A DNA stretch of 64,000 nucleotides from Desulfobacula sp. (GTDB taxonomy: Bacteria > Desulfobacterota > Desulfobacteria > Desulfobacterales > Desulfobacteraceae): contig NZ_JAQYWD010000022.1 of assembly GCF_030145145.1 (NCBI RefSeq), forward strand, positions 1 to 64,000, written 5' to 3'. Shown here piece by piece: positions 17,201 to 25,521 of the stretch; the first letter of the stretch is position 1, and each line of letters opens with the position of its first letter. The notes below the pieces were generated by a model. It saw only the letters and a program-made list of their open reading frames with translations, was not told the origin of the DNA and did not search any database. A program made the position numbers and the translations under genes.

Positions 17201-17828
17201 CGATGAATTCAAGTGAATTTTCGATTTGAAAGGTATTGCACAACACGCCGGTTGCTTTGTTCAAAGAAAGTAACCCGGAACGATCTAGGATGTTAAACGG
17301 CTTGAATTTGCAGTCTTCTTTTTTGTTGAAATGATCAAAATAAAAATATCTTGCACCGACAACCTCGCTTTTTTTTAAAATATGGCCCAGATAGCCATCG
17401 TTGTCGTTTAAAGATGAGGGTACGCCTGTGAATCCTATATTTAAATCAAAATCGGTTTGAAACAGTTTTTTAATATTTTTTAATGACGTACGGTCCGGTT
17501 CAGGTAAAAAAATATCAAGCCCCATTGCCCGGGGTTGCATTTCATGAATTGTTTTAACAAGATTGGCCAGTCTGTAGCGTGGCCACGGCCACTGCCCGAT
17601 TGCTGAAAGGCTTGTTTCATCAATATCTATTATTGTAATGTTATCTGATATCTCTTTGGCGGCGAAGGTTTTCATGAACTGGTCATAAAAAAAATGGTCT
17701 AACTTTCTAAAGAAGGAATGATTGGAATATGATCCAGAGCCAACAGCCAGGGTGATGAGCAGTACCGTTATTAGAATAAGCAAATTGGCTATTTTTGATT
17801 GACGATCAATTTTGAAATGTGTTTTCAA
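14226..17828 (-). CDS. CHASE2 sensor fused to metallo-beta-lactamase-fold domain and two cNMP-binding domains
   Basis: The product is 1200 aa. It has an N-terminal transmembrane helix (~12-31) and an extracytoplasmic CHASE2 sensor domain (~38-340, with ITIIDIDETSLSAIGQWPWPR and the FPGVEIQA end signature). Three further transmembrane helices follow (~358-440), then a short coiled segment, and an unusual ~480-aa metallo-beta-lactamase-fold region whose zinc motif HTHAHDDH begins at residue 740. Two cNMP-binding barrels come last (~960-1065 and ~1090-1180; FIGEFNLFQ and AFFGENHFFE). CHASE2 usually precedes an adenylate cyclase, kinase or GGDEF domain; here a predicted hydrolase regulated by cyclic nucleotide takes that place (inference). 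The start is a TTG at 17828, 13 bp after the OmpA-like stop, with weak ribosome site; no ATG is available before the first membrane helix. It is the last gene of the FecR-OmpA-CHASE2 operon. Confidence 0.88.
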   Translation of the reverse strand: MKTHFKIDRQSKIANLLILITVLLITLAVGSGSYSNHSFFRKLDHFFYDQFMKTFAAKEISDNITIIDIDETSLSAIGQWPWPRYRLANLVKTIHEMQPRAMGLDIFLPEPDRTSLKNIKKLFQTDFDLNIGFTGVPSSLNDNDGYLGHILKKSEVVGARYFYFDHFNKKEDCKFKPFNILDRSGLLSLNKATGVLCNTFQIENSLEFIGFTNNQYDEDGILRKALLLLEFKGDIYTSLSFSTFLKAHRINQAQILNNYYGLYIKAGKYNIPITKDGFVRIRFNGPSRAHNFISALDIFNNNYSPSDIQDKIILIGSSAVGLNDIHHTIYDPQFPGVEIQAVIIDNILKSQQIIQPIWEKIFIFGGCMVTGIFMAFLFFHSSGPTSLFLGTIAWICILFILSIVSYMKLLIFISPGLPGLIAICLFSFFSFVRFSFARRASVRWLKELEASKKALQKAMKNLQTAQVTNGVYWIQIPEAGLNILCGCPGEVVKHLMIKGYIATVCQGDTFFETGPNAILLSDVLIQNGGFSNLSEFPVLQMLYRQGFIIPNHPNNTGEKPILIGSREQVNSQKQYIFRGNFGLATKQEILETGISQALADEMMRWKNKFRFGIEPSIEDLIDSVIVEKEPVEIKNKVFVRRNGLNIYEFSYKGRTTQINLNLDSNDPYTSPYSLGYHKIKREDFAVIHSGEGDGWNTSKPSMGSILTFQGGIYLIDAPPNIIYILRSLGIDISEIIGIFHTHAHDDHFASLPFLLQSDHRIKYFATPLVRASVSKKFSALLSLDEATLSRFFDFHDLDFNQWNNCDGLEVKPIFSPHPVETNIFIFRALGNAGYKTYAHYADIISLDLLYEMVGDDPNSISLDTYNHIKEAYLIPSTLKKIDIGGGMIHGQAMDFKHDTSEKIILAHTEKELTDEQKEIGSESSFGQCDVLIPGSRDYLKSYAAQYFESFFPFLDTTDFNMLLNTPVIDFNPGSMILKKGNFPAHLYLVLTGTVEYIDSGSGIKNNLSNGSFIGEFNLFQARPSPGVYRTLSHVATLCFSFDFFRSFLEKNHISELTKKMFERIDFLKSTWLFGEESSYAVQYKIAQTMKAMELDENCLVFEQQFSGLYLIKSGEIQVRDHEDFLLETLKSGAFFGENHFFEPEKTGLHFVTSEPSQLYAVNDPGLLEIPIVHWKLLEIYEKRRKKMEWMNPNIVKNNPV

Positions 17829-17841
17829 AGATATCTCAATA

Positions 17842-18432
17842 TTATCTTATCATTATTTCAACTCTTCTGTTTTTCTTTTCAGACACATCATCTTTCGTTA
17901 CAATCAGAGGATCATTTTCACCATGGGATTCGACATAAAGCGTTTTAAGCGCTGTATCTGATTCTCTTAAAATTTTTGCCACTATTTTTGCGCGTTGTAC
18001 TGATAATTTATAATTATACGCTGAAGATCCCATAGAATCAGTGTGGCCAATGATACTTATTTCTGAAGGTTCTCGATCTTTTGCGGTTCGTAAAATTTGG
18101 GGGATAAGCGCCAGTGATTCTTGTGTCAGTTGGATAGAATCATGCTCAAAAAAGAGTATAAAATAAACGGGTTTTGCAGGCTCAGCATCTAAGAGCAACC
18201 GGTATTTGTCTTCTACTTTATTTGGGTGAATGAGTTTAACGGAAATAATTGATTTGTCATCACTGATGTTTGTAAGTGTATAGGGTTCATTGAGCGTTGT
18301 TGAAGAAGATTGGTTTTTTACAACCAGGCTGCCTGTTTTGCCAGCTTCATCCGGTAAAAGAATCACCCTTGTTTTTGAACCACATGAACAAAGAACGATC
18401 AAACATAATGAAATGCAGATATATCGAATCAT
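17842..18432 (-). CDS. OmpA-family peptidoglycan-binding lipoprotein
   Basis: The product is 196 aa. The signal peptide ends in a lipobox (LIVLCSC), so this is a predicted lipoprotein. Residues ~85-195 form an OmpA-C domain: IIGHTDSMGSSAYNYKLSVQRAKIV and the closing NRRVEIMIR are characteristic, and would bind peptidoglycan diaminopimelate. The ribosome site GGGAGG precedes the ATG at 18432. The gap to the upstream FecR gene is 12 bp and to the downstream CHASE2 gene 13 bp, so the three are co-transcribed. OmpA plus FecR-domain genes commonly accompany CHASE2 sensors, suggesting an envelope-sensing complex. Confidence 0.93.
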   Translation of the reverse strand: MIRYICISLCLIVLCSCGSKTRVILLPDEAGKTGSLVVKNQSSSTTLNEPYTLTNISDDKSIISVKLIHPNKVEDKYRLLLDAEPAKPVYFILFFEHDSIQLTQESLALIPQILRTAKDREPSEISIIGHTDSMGSSAYNYKLSVQRAKIVAKILRESDTALKTLYVESHGENDPLIVTKDDVSEKKNRRVEIMIR

Positions 18433-18444
18433 TGCACCCTCCCG

Positions 18445-18882
18445 TTATTCAACATCTATGATAAATCGTGTTCCTCTGATTCCCACGGATGCCCTTGGTG
18501 TGGAAAAATTAACAGACTCTGGAGAAAGCTTTCCTATTTTTCCTGAATTATAGATGGCAGACCCTTTTTTCAGATACATTGAAAAAGCATATTCTCCAAC
18601 ACCGGGCTCAAACTGATAGCTGTTAATATTGAATTGGGTATCCGGCCCAATTGCGATAGTAGTTCCGTCGATGAAGATAATACCGGTATATCCTTTGGCC
18701 TTTGAGATGATAATATCACTGCTCATGAGTTGCATACCTTGATGCGCCTTTATAAGAGTGTCACCTCTTTGGATTGTGACGTCACCGGATACACTTTTTA
18801 ATAGACCTGCGTGCTGCTGGGCCCACACATCAGCAGAAAACATCAACAAGGCTACAATTAAAAATTGAATAATCGTTTTCAT
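18445..18882 (-). CDS. FecR-domain periplasmic protein
   Basis: The product is 145 aa from the ATG at 18882, with AAGGAG nine bases upstream; a longer frame to 18948 lacks one. There is a classic signal peptide (IIQFLIVALLMFSADVWAQ). The remainder is a FecR-like beta domain: VSGDVTIQRGD, SDIIISKAKGYTGIIFIDGT and, at the end, FSTPRASVGIRGTRF, the signature seen in FecR proteins next to CHASE2 and OmpA genes. It is probably the periplasmic ligand or partner of the CHASE2 sensor. It is the first gene of the three-gene operon, and ends 12 bp before the OmpA-like start. Confidence 0.9.
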   Translation of the reverse strand: MKTIIQFLIVALLMFSADVWAQQHAGLLKSVSGDVTIQRGDTLIKAHQGMQLMSSDIIISKAKGYTGIIFIDGTTIAIGPDTQFNINSYQFEPGVGEYAFSMYLKKGSAIYNSGKIGKLSPESVNFSTPRASVGIRGTRFIIDVE

Positions 18883-19025
18883 TGACGACTCCTTGATTTT
18901 TTTAAAACCAGTATTAAAACACTTATTCTGCCATTTTATTTGTGTCAAGAAGATTTTTCTGATGATGATTTTCCAATTGCGCCATGTGCCAATGCCTTTT
19001 ACGGGGGGACATATAAAAAAGGGGA

Positions 19026-19694
19026 TCAGGATTTCCTGGATAATTTAATCACATACCGATGAGATTTTTCAAAGGGCAGCTGGTAATGAACCGTCTCTAT
19101 GTGGTACCGTTTTAATATGCCCGGGGTAATCTCCTGGTCGGCATGGTTTCCCTTCATGGCATAAATCTTACCTGTTTTACTTAAAAAAGGGTCTGCCAGG
19201 TCAACAAAACCTGAAAGCTCAGTAAAGGCCCGGGATACGACTGCATCAAATTTATTTGTATAGGGTTCATTTTTTTGAAGATCCTCAACCCTGGAATGGA
19301 TGGCCTCAATATTTTTCAGGTGTAACAACCGTATCACATGCTTGAGAAAATTCACTTTTTTCCGGGAGGAATCCACCAGAACAACAGTTAATGAAGGGTT
19401 CATAATTTTTATGGGGATTCCAGGGAACCCGCCACCAGAACCTATGTCCATGAGGAACTGCTCATTTTCAAGAAAAGATGCCGCTGCAATGGAATCAATA
19501 AAATGTTTTTCTGCCACCGGCAATGGTGCTTTAATGGCCGTAAGGTTTATTTTTTTGTTCCAGGCCATCAGCTCTTTTGCATGCAGCATCATTTGTTCGG
19601 CCTGATCTTCTGACACCTTCATGTTCAGGGCGTTTGAGCCGTTATTTAGGTGATGGTTAAATTCTTGAATGAATTTTTCTAATAAAATATGCAA
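19026..19694 (-). CDS. rsmG: 16S rRNA (guanine527-N7)-methyltransferase RsmG
   Basis: The product is 222 aa, typical for RsmG (GidB). The SAM-binding motif MDIGSGGGFPGIPIKI is diagnostic, followed by LVDSSRKKVNFLKHV and VVSRAFTELSGFVDL. NKKINLTAI near residue 45 is the family N-terminal signature. It methylates N7 of G527 in the 530 loop of 16S rRNA, and loss gives low-level streptomycin resistance in other bacteria. It has no gidA/mnmG or parAB neighbour here, unlike many genomes. It is divergent from the EF-G gene, and a strong promoter for EF-G lies just upstream. Confidence 0.96.
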   Translation of the reverse strand: MHILLEKFIQEFNHHLNNGSNALNMKVSEDQAEQMMLHAKELMAWNKKINLTAIKAPLPVAEKHFIDSIAAASFLENEQFLMDIGSGGGFPGIPIKIMNPSLTVVLVDSSRKKVNFLKHVIRLLHLKNIEAIHSRVEDLQKNEPYTNKFDAVVSRAFTELSGFVDLADPFLSKTGKIYAMKGNHADQEITPGILKRYHIETVHYQLPFEKSHRYVIKLSRKS

Positions 19695-19710
19695 AATTTA
19701 TAATTTTAAC

Positions 19711-19739
19711 TTGACAATTTAGTAGTTTAAATATATTAT
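19711..19739 (+). promoter_or_regulatory. Strong sigma-70 promoter for the EF-G gene
   Basis: TTGACA at 19711-19716 and TATTAT at 19734-19739 with the ideal 17-bp spacer. The transcript would begin near 19746, giving a leader of about 145 bases before the ATG at 19890. Confidence 0.7.
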
Positions 19740-19889
19740 AACCGCTTTCATGAGCTAAGTTTAAGTTCGGACTCACACTAACAAAATCGTAATAATTTAG
19801 CAATATAAAAATACGGGAAGGCCCTTGGTAACAATTGCATTCTTAAATTGTACAACGGCAAAGTTTATATTCATAAGGATGATTTTAAA

Positions 19890-21968
19890 ATGATCAGAGA
19901 TCTAGAAAAAGTAAGAAATATTGGAATCAGTGCCCATATTGATTCCGGTAAAACCACACTGACGGAAAGAATTCTTTTTTACACAGACAGAATTCATAAG
20001 ATCAATGAAGTCAGGGGTAAAGATGGCGTCGGTGCTATCATGGACTCCATGGAACTTGAGAGAGAACGGGGCATTACCATTGCTTCGGCTGCCACCTATT
20101 GCGAATGGGACAAACATAACATCAATATTATCGATACCCCGGGCCACGTTGACTTTACGGTTGAAGTTGAGCGGTCTTTGCGGGTTCTAGATGGGGTTGT
20201 TCTGGTTCTATGCTCCGTATCCGGGGTACAGTCCCAATCCATTACGGTTGATCAGCAGATGAAACGGTATAAGGTTCCCTGCATTGCCTTTGTAAACAAA
20301 TGTGACCGATCCGGTGCAAACCCCGTTAAAGTGAGTTCACAACTGAAAGATAAGCTGGGCCATAATTCCGTTATGCTGCAGCTTCCCATTGGACTTGAAG
20401 ATAACCATGAAGGCATCATTGACCTTGTTACCATGAAAGCCAATTATTTTGAAGGGGAACATGGGGAACGAATGGTGATCAAAGATATTCCCGAGCAGAT
20501 GATGGCGGATGCCCAAACCGCCCGGGAAGAAATGATTGATGCGGTCTCTCTTTTTTCAGAAGACCTCACCGATGCCATTCTGGAAGAAAAAGAGATCACT
20601 GAAGAATTGATCATGACGGCCGTCCGAACCGGAACCATTACACGACAGATGACCCCCGTGTTTCTAGGGTCTGCGTATAAAAACAAGGCGGTTCAACCCC
20701 TTTTGAATGCTGTAATCAACTATCTTCCCTCGCCCCTTGATATTGAAAATGAAGCCCTTGATATGGATAATAATGAAGAAAGCGTTATCCTGGAAAGTCG
20801 TTTTGACAAACCCACTGTCGCACTTGCGTTTAAATTGGAAGACGGGCAATATGGTCAGCTGACCTATATCCGGGTTTATCAAGGCTGTATTAATAAAGGG
20901 GATACACTGATAAATTCAAGGGACGGCAAAAAATTCAAGGCCGGTCGTCTGATCCGGATGCATTCGTCTCAGATGGAAGAAGTCGAGGCCATACCTGCCG
21001 GCCATATCGGTGCCATGTTTGGCATTGATTGTGCGTCCGGTGATACTTTTGTCTCGCCAACAATCAATTATACCCTGATTGCCATGCACATTATGGAACC
21101 GGTAATCTCTCTTTCCATTGTGCCCAAGGACAATAAGGCCCAGATCAACATGTCAAAGGCATTAAACCGGTTCACCAAGGAAGACCCGACATTCAAAACC
21201 TATGTGGATCATGAAACCGGTGATACCATTATCCAGGGCATGGGTGAACTACACCTTGAAGTCTATGTTGAAAGAATGAAAAGAGAATACGATGCAGAAG
21301 TGTCAACGGGTCAGCCAAGGGTTGCCTATCGCGAAACCATCACCCGGAAAGGCCTATTTAACTATATCCACAAAAAACAGACCGGTGGTTCAGGACAATA
21401 CGGTCGCGTGGCCGGGTTCCTGGAACCGTGTGAAGAAGAATTTGAATTTGTAAACAAGGTTACCGGTGGTCGAATCCCCACACAATATATTTCAGCATGT
21501 GAACAGGGATTTAAAGCGTGCATGGATAAAGGCCCCAAACTTGAGTTCCCTGTCACCGGTATTAAAGTCACCCTGGAAGATGGTGCCTACCATGCGGTGG
21601 ATTCTTCTGATATGGCGTTCAAATCCGCGGCAAGGGGAGGATTTCTTGAAGCCTATGCCAAAGCAAAGCCGGTTATCAAAGAACCCATCATGAAGGTTGT
21701 CATTGAAACTCCCAATGAGTTCCAGGGCTCCTGTATGGGTCTGATCAACCAGAGGCGCGGCATTATCCAGGGGTCCCAGGAAGAAGGTGTCATGTCTGTT
21801 GTTGAATCCCAGGTTCCCTTATCCGACATGTTCGGCTTTTCGACTGTGCTCAGATCTGCAACCCAGGGAAAGGCGCAGTTTACGATGGAATTTTCCACCT
21901 ACAAACAGGTCCCGCAATCTGTTGCCGAAGAAATTGCCAGAAAAAAACAAGAAGAAAAAGCAAAATAA
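19890..21968 (+). CDS. fusA: Elongation factor G, mitochondrial-EFG1 / spdEFG1 type
   Basis: The product is 692 aa from the ATG at 19890, ten bases after AAGGA; an upstream in-frame ATG at 19848 lacks a ribosome site. GTPase motifs are AHIDSGKTT (G1), DTPGHVDFT (G3) and NKCDRSG (G4); EF-G domains II-V follow. The Ser in HIDSGKT and the [20 protein letters not shown] block match mitochondrial EFG1 and its bacterial spdEFG1 relatives rather than canonical bacterial FusA (HIDAGKT). In organisms with spdEFG1/spdEFG2 the first is translocation-specific and the second recycles ribosomes. It is not in the str operon (no rpsL, rpsG or tuf nearby), which fits a second or specialised EF-G. It has its own promoter. 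The next gene starts 29 bp later. Confidence 0.93.
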   Translation: MIRDLEKVRNIGISAHIDSGKTTLTERILFYTDRIHKINEVRGKDGVGAIMDSMELERERGITIASAATYCEWDKHNINIIDTPGHVDFTVEVERSLRVLDGVVLVLCSVSGVQSQSITVDQQMKRYKVPCIAFVNKCDRSGANPVKVSSQLKDKLGHNSVMLQLPIGLEDNHEGIIDLVTMKANYFEGEHGERMVIKDIPEQMMADAQTAREEMIDAVSLFSEDLTDAILEEKEITEELIMTAVRTGTITRQMTPVFLGSAYKNKAVQPLLNAVINYLPSPLDIENEALDMDNNEESVILESRFDKPTVALAFKLEDGQYGQLTYIRVYQGCINKGDTLINSRDGKKFKAGRLIRMHSSQMEEVEAIPAGHIGAMFGIDCASGDTFVSPTINYTLIAMHIMEPVISLSIVPKDNKAQINMSKALNRFTKEDPTFKTYVDHETGDTIIQGMGELHLEVYVERMKREYDAEVSTGQPRVAYRETITRKGLFNYIHKKQTGGSGQYGRVAGFLEPCEEEFEFVNKVTGGRIPTQYISACEQGFKACMDKGPKLEFPVTGIKVTLEDGAYHAVDSSDMAFKSAARGGFLEAYAKAKPVIKEPIMKVVIETPNEFQGSCMGLINQRRGIIQGSQEEGVMSVVESQVPLSDMFGFSTVLRSATQGKAQFTMEFSTYKQVPQSVAEEIARKKQEEKAK

Positions 21969-21997
21969 TAAGACCTTTATATAAAGAGAGAGGAAAC

Positions 21998-22690
21998 ATG
22001 TTAAAAACAGATCTCATTCATAAAAGCCCGGTTTCAAAAACCATTGGGATTGAAAATGTAAAGGATGGCAGGTTCGGAGCCGTCCTTTCACGAGCCGGTG
22101 TCGGAAAGACCAGTTTTCTCGTGCAAATTGCACTCACACAACTTTTAAGTGATGAAAAAATACTTCACATCAGTCTTGATGACTCCATAGAAAAAATAAA
22201 TTTAAGATATAGTGACGGCTACACCAACCTTGTGGACAGTATCGGGTATGTCGATCCCCAGAAAGCGGTCAGGTTATGGGAAGATATCAACCTCAATAAA
22301 GTGGGCATCAGCTATACGGAAGCCACCTTTGATACCGAGAAGATCAAGGATTATCTTAAAAGCTTTAAAAAAGCAAATCTTGCCCTGCCCTCCCTCATGA
22401 TTATCGATGGATTGAATTTTGATAACAATCTTTCAACGGTTCTTGATGAACTTGAACAACTGAACCAGGAATTTTCCATTTTCACCTGGTTCTCCATGAG
22501 GAGTCACCGGGAAGAAGACCTTTGTGAAGATGGATTCCCAATCCAGCTGGAAACCTATAAAGACCGGTTTGAAAAAGCGGTATTTCTCCAGCCGGTGGAA
22601 GATAAAATAGAGGCCGTTATCTTAAAAGACAGCAATCGAACCCATCAAAGGAACCGACTGGATCCCGCCACTATGACCATAGTTAAATAA
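21998..22690 (+). CDS. P-loop (RecA/KaiC-like) ATPase-family protein of unknown role
   Basis: The product is 230 aa. A Walker A-like motif SRAGVGKTSFLVQIA is at ~residues 31-45 and a Walker B-like LPSLMIIDGLNFD at ~130. The layout (early P-loop, hydrophobic strand then Asp, no long insertion) resembles RecA/Rad55-type ATPases. There is no DNA-binding or membrane domain. It is preceded by GAGAGAGGAAAC. It follows the EF-G gene by 29 bp and precedes a clear terminator, so it is very likely co-transcribed with EF-G, hinting at a role near translation or stress (inference). Confidence 0.7.
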   Translation: MLKTDLIHKSPVSKTIGIENVKDGRFGAVLSRAGVGKTSFLVQIALTQLLSDEKILHISLDDSIEKINLRYSDGYTNLVDSIGYVDPQKAVRLWEDINLNKVGISYTEATFDTEKIKDYLKSFKKANLALPSLMIIDGLNFDNNLSTVLDELEQLNQEFSIFTWFSMRSHREEDLCEDGFPIQLETYKDRFEKAVFLQPVEDKIEAVILKDSNRTHQRNRLDPATMTIVK

Positions 22691-22706
22691 ACGTCCCTAA
22701 AAATAA

Positions 22707-22745
22707 AAAGGCTGTCATATCCTGTTTTTATGGCAGCCTTTTTTT
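22707..22745 (+). terminator. Intrinsic terminator after the EF-G operon
   Basis: AAAGGCTGTCAT (22707-22718) pairs with ATGGCAGCCTTT around CCTG-rich loop, followed by seven Ts. This is a textbook Rho-independent terminator. It also faces the convergent acyltransferase-hydrolase gene, and the A-run upstream may serve the other strand. Confidence 0.88.
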
Positions 22746-22771
22746 ATATGCCCTCTGGGCAAGACCAATCA

Positions 22772-24934
22772 TCAAACCCATTGTTCGATAAATTGCTCAA
22801 TGGCCTTATAAACTCTTATGACCCCCTCCCCTATTAAAATCCCGTGACGGTCATAATCAAAAATAAAATACTCTTTAATATCCGGTCCTAATCCTTCAAA
22901 TAATTTAAGGGTCCCTTTGGGATTTACCACTGGATCTTTTCTGGATTGAACCACCAGGGTCGGCTTATGGATGGTTTTCAATTTCGGTTCAAGATATTCC
23001 ATGAGTTTTTCCAGCTGATGGATGCCGGCAACCGGGTTCCGGGTATAATTGATATGGGGGTTTTCAGGATGATTCTCAACAAATTCTTTTGCAATGGTAT
23101 CCAGATGAATTTTTTTTATCATGGCATTCCATGTATCAATGGCAGGGACGAAATAAGCGCCCAGGTCCTTGAGTCTCATGGGAGGGGCAACAGCAAAAAC
23201 AGCTGCGATATCATCCATGCGGGTGGACAGTTCCAAAGCAAGGCCTGCACCGGTAGAAAATCCCCCCACAATGACTTTTTTACACGAGTGCCGGAGGACC
23301 ACAAACGCCTCTTCCACTGATTCTATCCATTGTTCAAACCTTGTTTGGGCAAGATCTTCAGGCGATGTCCCATGCCCTTTGAGCCGGGGGACATACACCG
23401 TGAACGATTTGTCATGCAGGTAGTGTGCAAAGGCTTTCATCTCTTCCGGAGCCGCCATATATCCATGGATGAGTAAGATGCCGGCTATGTCATTGTCCTG
23501 CTCGAGTAACAAGGGCCTTCCGATTCTTTTTTCCTTTGATTCCCCTTCAATATAGTGGTCGGTATAATCCTGCACAAACGCCTTGTCCATTTTTTCAACA
23601 ATCAGGTCCTTTACACGGCTGATGATGTCTTCCCGGGATGTTTGGGCCACTTGTTTTAAAAAATCCTCGACCCCGCTAACCGGTTCAACTTCATTGGCCA
23701 TGACAAGAATGGGATTTTCCATCCGGATGGTATGGAAATCAGATGGGGTAACAAACTTGGTCTGGTCTTTGATGAGTTTGTTCTCTTTTATTTCAATGAC
23801 CCCTGTGTCTTGCGCAAGGGTAAAAAAGTCTGCAAATCGATGGTACCGATCATCGGTTAACAGATGGATCTGGTTTTCATGAAAGTTATCTGATACAAAA
23901 CAGGTTTTATTGGACACCAGCCATGAAATGGCAATATAGACCTTACATTTAAATTCATAGATATCAATTCCTTCCCGCCTGTAAGGAAAATGCTTGAGAA
24001 TACATGCCAGAACATGATCATAATTTAAACTTGTCATGGCATATACAGCAGACATATACTTTTCCATGATGGTAATGGAAAGCGCTTTTGTAATTTGTTT
24101 GGAACTGATATCCGTATCAAAGTTAATTCTCCGCTTTACCGACAGCATGCTTTCAAGATACGCATCCTTCAGATATCCCTTTATGTTAATGGGATCACCA
24201 AATCGAATATTAATATTTACATTGGAAAACAGCATGCTGCCTTCCGTCATTAACTCATCCATGACCCTTTTTGACGGTTCTTTCATGACGATCTGGGCCA
24301 TTTTGCTTAACACATTTTCCTTTGGACTCGCCGGATAATAGGTAATGTTCACCGGAACAATACTGGTTTCCCGGGCAAGGGCCTGGTCAATATGTTTGAT
24401 TTCAAGATGTTGAACCAGCCGTTCAAACTCAGGCACCCCCATCTCTTTCAGGCGCCGGAGTCGTTCCCGGTAAAATTCACACCGCAATGCCACGATGGCG
24501 GCACCGGTGTGGGGCCGTCTGACGACCTGATCATCCATCAGGACAAACTGATCTTTTTTTACAAGTTTTTTATTTTTCACCATCATGCCTTCGGGAAAAA
24601 TGATCCACTGAACATCTCCTGACAATAAGGTTTTTAAAATGAGGTCATCCCTGTTTGGATCTCTTGTTGACACGCCTCCCAGGTTCTTTAAGACGTCTTG
24701 TAAAACCGGCACATTGAACAATTCTTCGGCAGCAAGGGACCAGATCTCTTTTTTGGTGATGTTATGAATGTGATAGGGAAGGAAAATCGTTTCTATTCGT
24801 GTGAAATGGTTGGCGGTAAAGATAACAGACCCCTCCGGGATATTCTTTTTTCCTGATATTTTAATATGGGCTTTTGAAAAACCGGAAAAAGTTTTAAGCG
24901 TATAACTGGATAATGCAAAAGCAAATCTGTTCAT
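22772..24934 (-). CDS. Fusion of PlsC-like acyltransferase and alpha/beta hydrolase
   Basis: The product is 720 aa from the ATG at 24934, preceded by TTTAAAGGTTTGG; the frame extends to 25033 without a ribosome site. Residues ~15-330 are a lysophosphatidic-acid-acyltransferase-like domain: NHFTRIET (the NHxxxxD box, with Glu for Asp) and FPEGMM. Residues ~480-715 are an alpha/beta hydrolase of the carboxylesterase/monoacylglycerol-lipase type: ILLIHGYMA (oxyanion), GGFSTGAGLA (nucleophile Ser in GFSTG), SRKDPVV (acid) and DRHGIL (His). Both halves look intact, so one protein may transfer and cleave acyl chains on glycerolipids (inference). No partner gene adjoins it. The fusion is described for some Deltaproteobacteria-like genomes only from memory, so treat novelty cautiously. 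Confidence 0.88.
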   Translation of the reverse strand: MNRFAFALSSYTLKTFSGFSKAHIKISGKKNIPEGSVIFTANHFTRIETIFLPYHIHNITKKEIWSLAAEELFNVPVLQDVLKNLGGVSTRDPNRDDLILKTLLSGDVQWIIFPEGMMVKNKKLVKKDQFVLMDDQVVRRPHTGAAIVALRCEFYRERLRRLKEMGVPEFERLVQHLEIKHIDQALARETSIVPVNITYYPASPKENVLSKMAQIVMKEPSKRVMDELMTEGSMLFSNVNINIRFGDPINIKGYLKDAYLESMLSVKRRINFDTDISSKQITKALSITIMEKYMSAVYAMTSLNYDHVLACILKHFPYRREGIDIYEFKCKVYIAISWLVSNKTCFVSDNFHENQIHLLTDDRYHRFADFFTLAQDTGVIEIKENKLIKDQTKFVTPSDFHTIRMENPILVMANEVEPVSGVEDFLKQVAQTSREDIISRVKDLIVEKMDKAFVQDYTDHYIEGESKEKRIGRPLLLEQDNDIAGILLIHGYMAAPEEMKAFAHYLHDKSFTVYVPRLKGHGTSPEDLAQTRFEQWIESVEEAFVVLRHSCKKVIVGGFSTGAGLALELSTRMDDIAAVFAVAPPMRLKDLGAYFVPAIDTWNAMIKKIHLDTIAKEFVENHPENPHINYTRNPVAGIHQLEKLMEYLEPKLKTIHKPTLVVQSRKDPVVNPKGTLKLFEGLGPDIKEYFIFDYDRHGILIGEGVIRVYKAIEQFIEQWV

Positions 24935-25086
24935 GACCAAACCTTTAAAACAACATTGTTTATCTATCGTAATTATTATATAATCAACAGACGTGTATAT
25001 ACCCATTGACCTGGTAGAAATAATACTTAACAAGAAGGCTTTGTCAAAGAAAATTATGGCTATCAGTTAAAAATCGGAGGCTTAAA

Positions 25087-25521
25087 TTGTATTCTAAAAT
25101 AATTATACTGAATTTCCCTGCAGAAGTTGCCCAAAAAGCACTGGTCTGTCAATTAACAAAAAAATATGATCTTTTGTTTAATATCCTGAGTGCCAAAATA
25201 TCCAATAAAAAAGAAGGCTATATGGTTATGGAAATTTCATCAGATTCCAAAACCGCATTCAAAAAAGGGGTGGGTTTCCTGAAAGACCAGGGTGTTTCAG
25301 TTTCCAGTCCGGAACATCAAATCTATAAAGATGAGGAAATCTGCACCCATTGTGGTGCCTGCACAGCGGTTTGTCCGACGGACGCGCTGTATATCAAACG
25401 ACCTGAAATGGAAGTGATCTTTGATAAAGACAAGTGCAGTGTGTGCGAGTTGTGTGTGGTGACCTGCCCCACAAGGGCCATGGGATTGTTCTCAGACATC
25501 ACCCAAGAAGTTGTCGGATGA
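25087..25521 (+). CDS. NIL domain-containing 2x[4Fe-4S] ferredoxin-type protein
   Basis: The product is 144 aa from a TTG at 25087, after GGAGG at 25077-25081. Residues ~1-78 form a NIL domain (the domain at the C-terminus of MetN ABC ATPases). Residues 84-138 have two ferredoxin motifs, CTHCGACTAVCP and CSVCELCVVTCP, each with four cysteines for one [4Fe-4S] cluster. NIL-ferredoxin proteins occur in methanogens and sulfate reducers and are linked to sulfide-dependent homocysteine synthesis. Here the stop codon overlaps the mnmA start (ATGA at 25518-25521), so translation is coupled and a sulfur- or electron-donor role in tRNA thiolation is an attractive inference. Confidence 0.9.
   Translation: MYSKIIILNFPAEVAQKALVCQLTKKYDLLFNILSAKISNKKEGYMVMEISSDSKTAFKKGVGFLKDQGVSVSSPEHQIYKDEEICTHCGACTAVCPTDALYIKRPEMEVIFDKDKCSVCELCVVTCPTRAMGLFSDITQEVVG

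Noticed and set aside
25434-25517. N-terminal extension of MnmA
   Set aside because: It overlaps the ferredoxin Cys-motif coding region in another frame. The ATG at 25518 gives the normal family start MKCPVIAVALSGGVDS.
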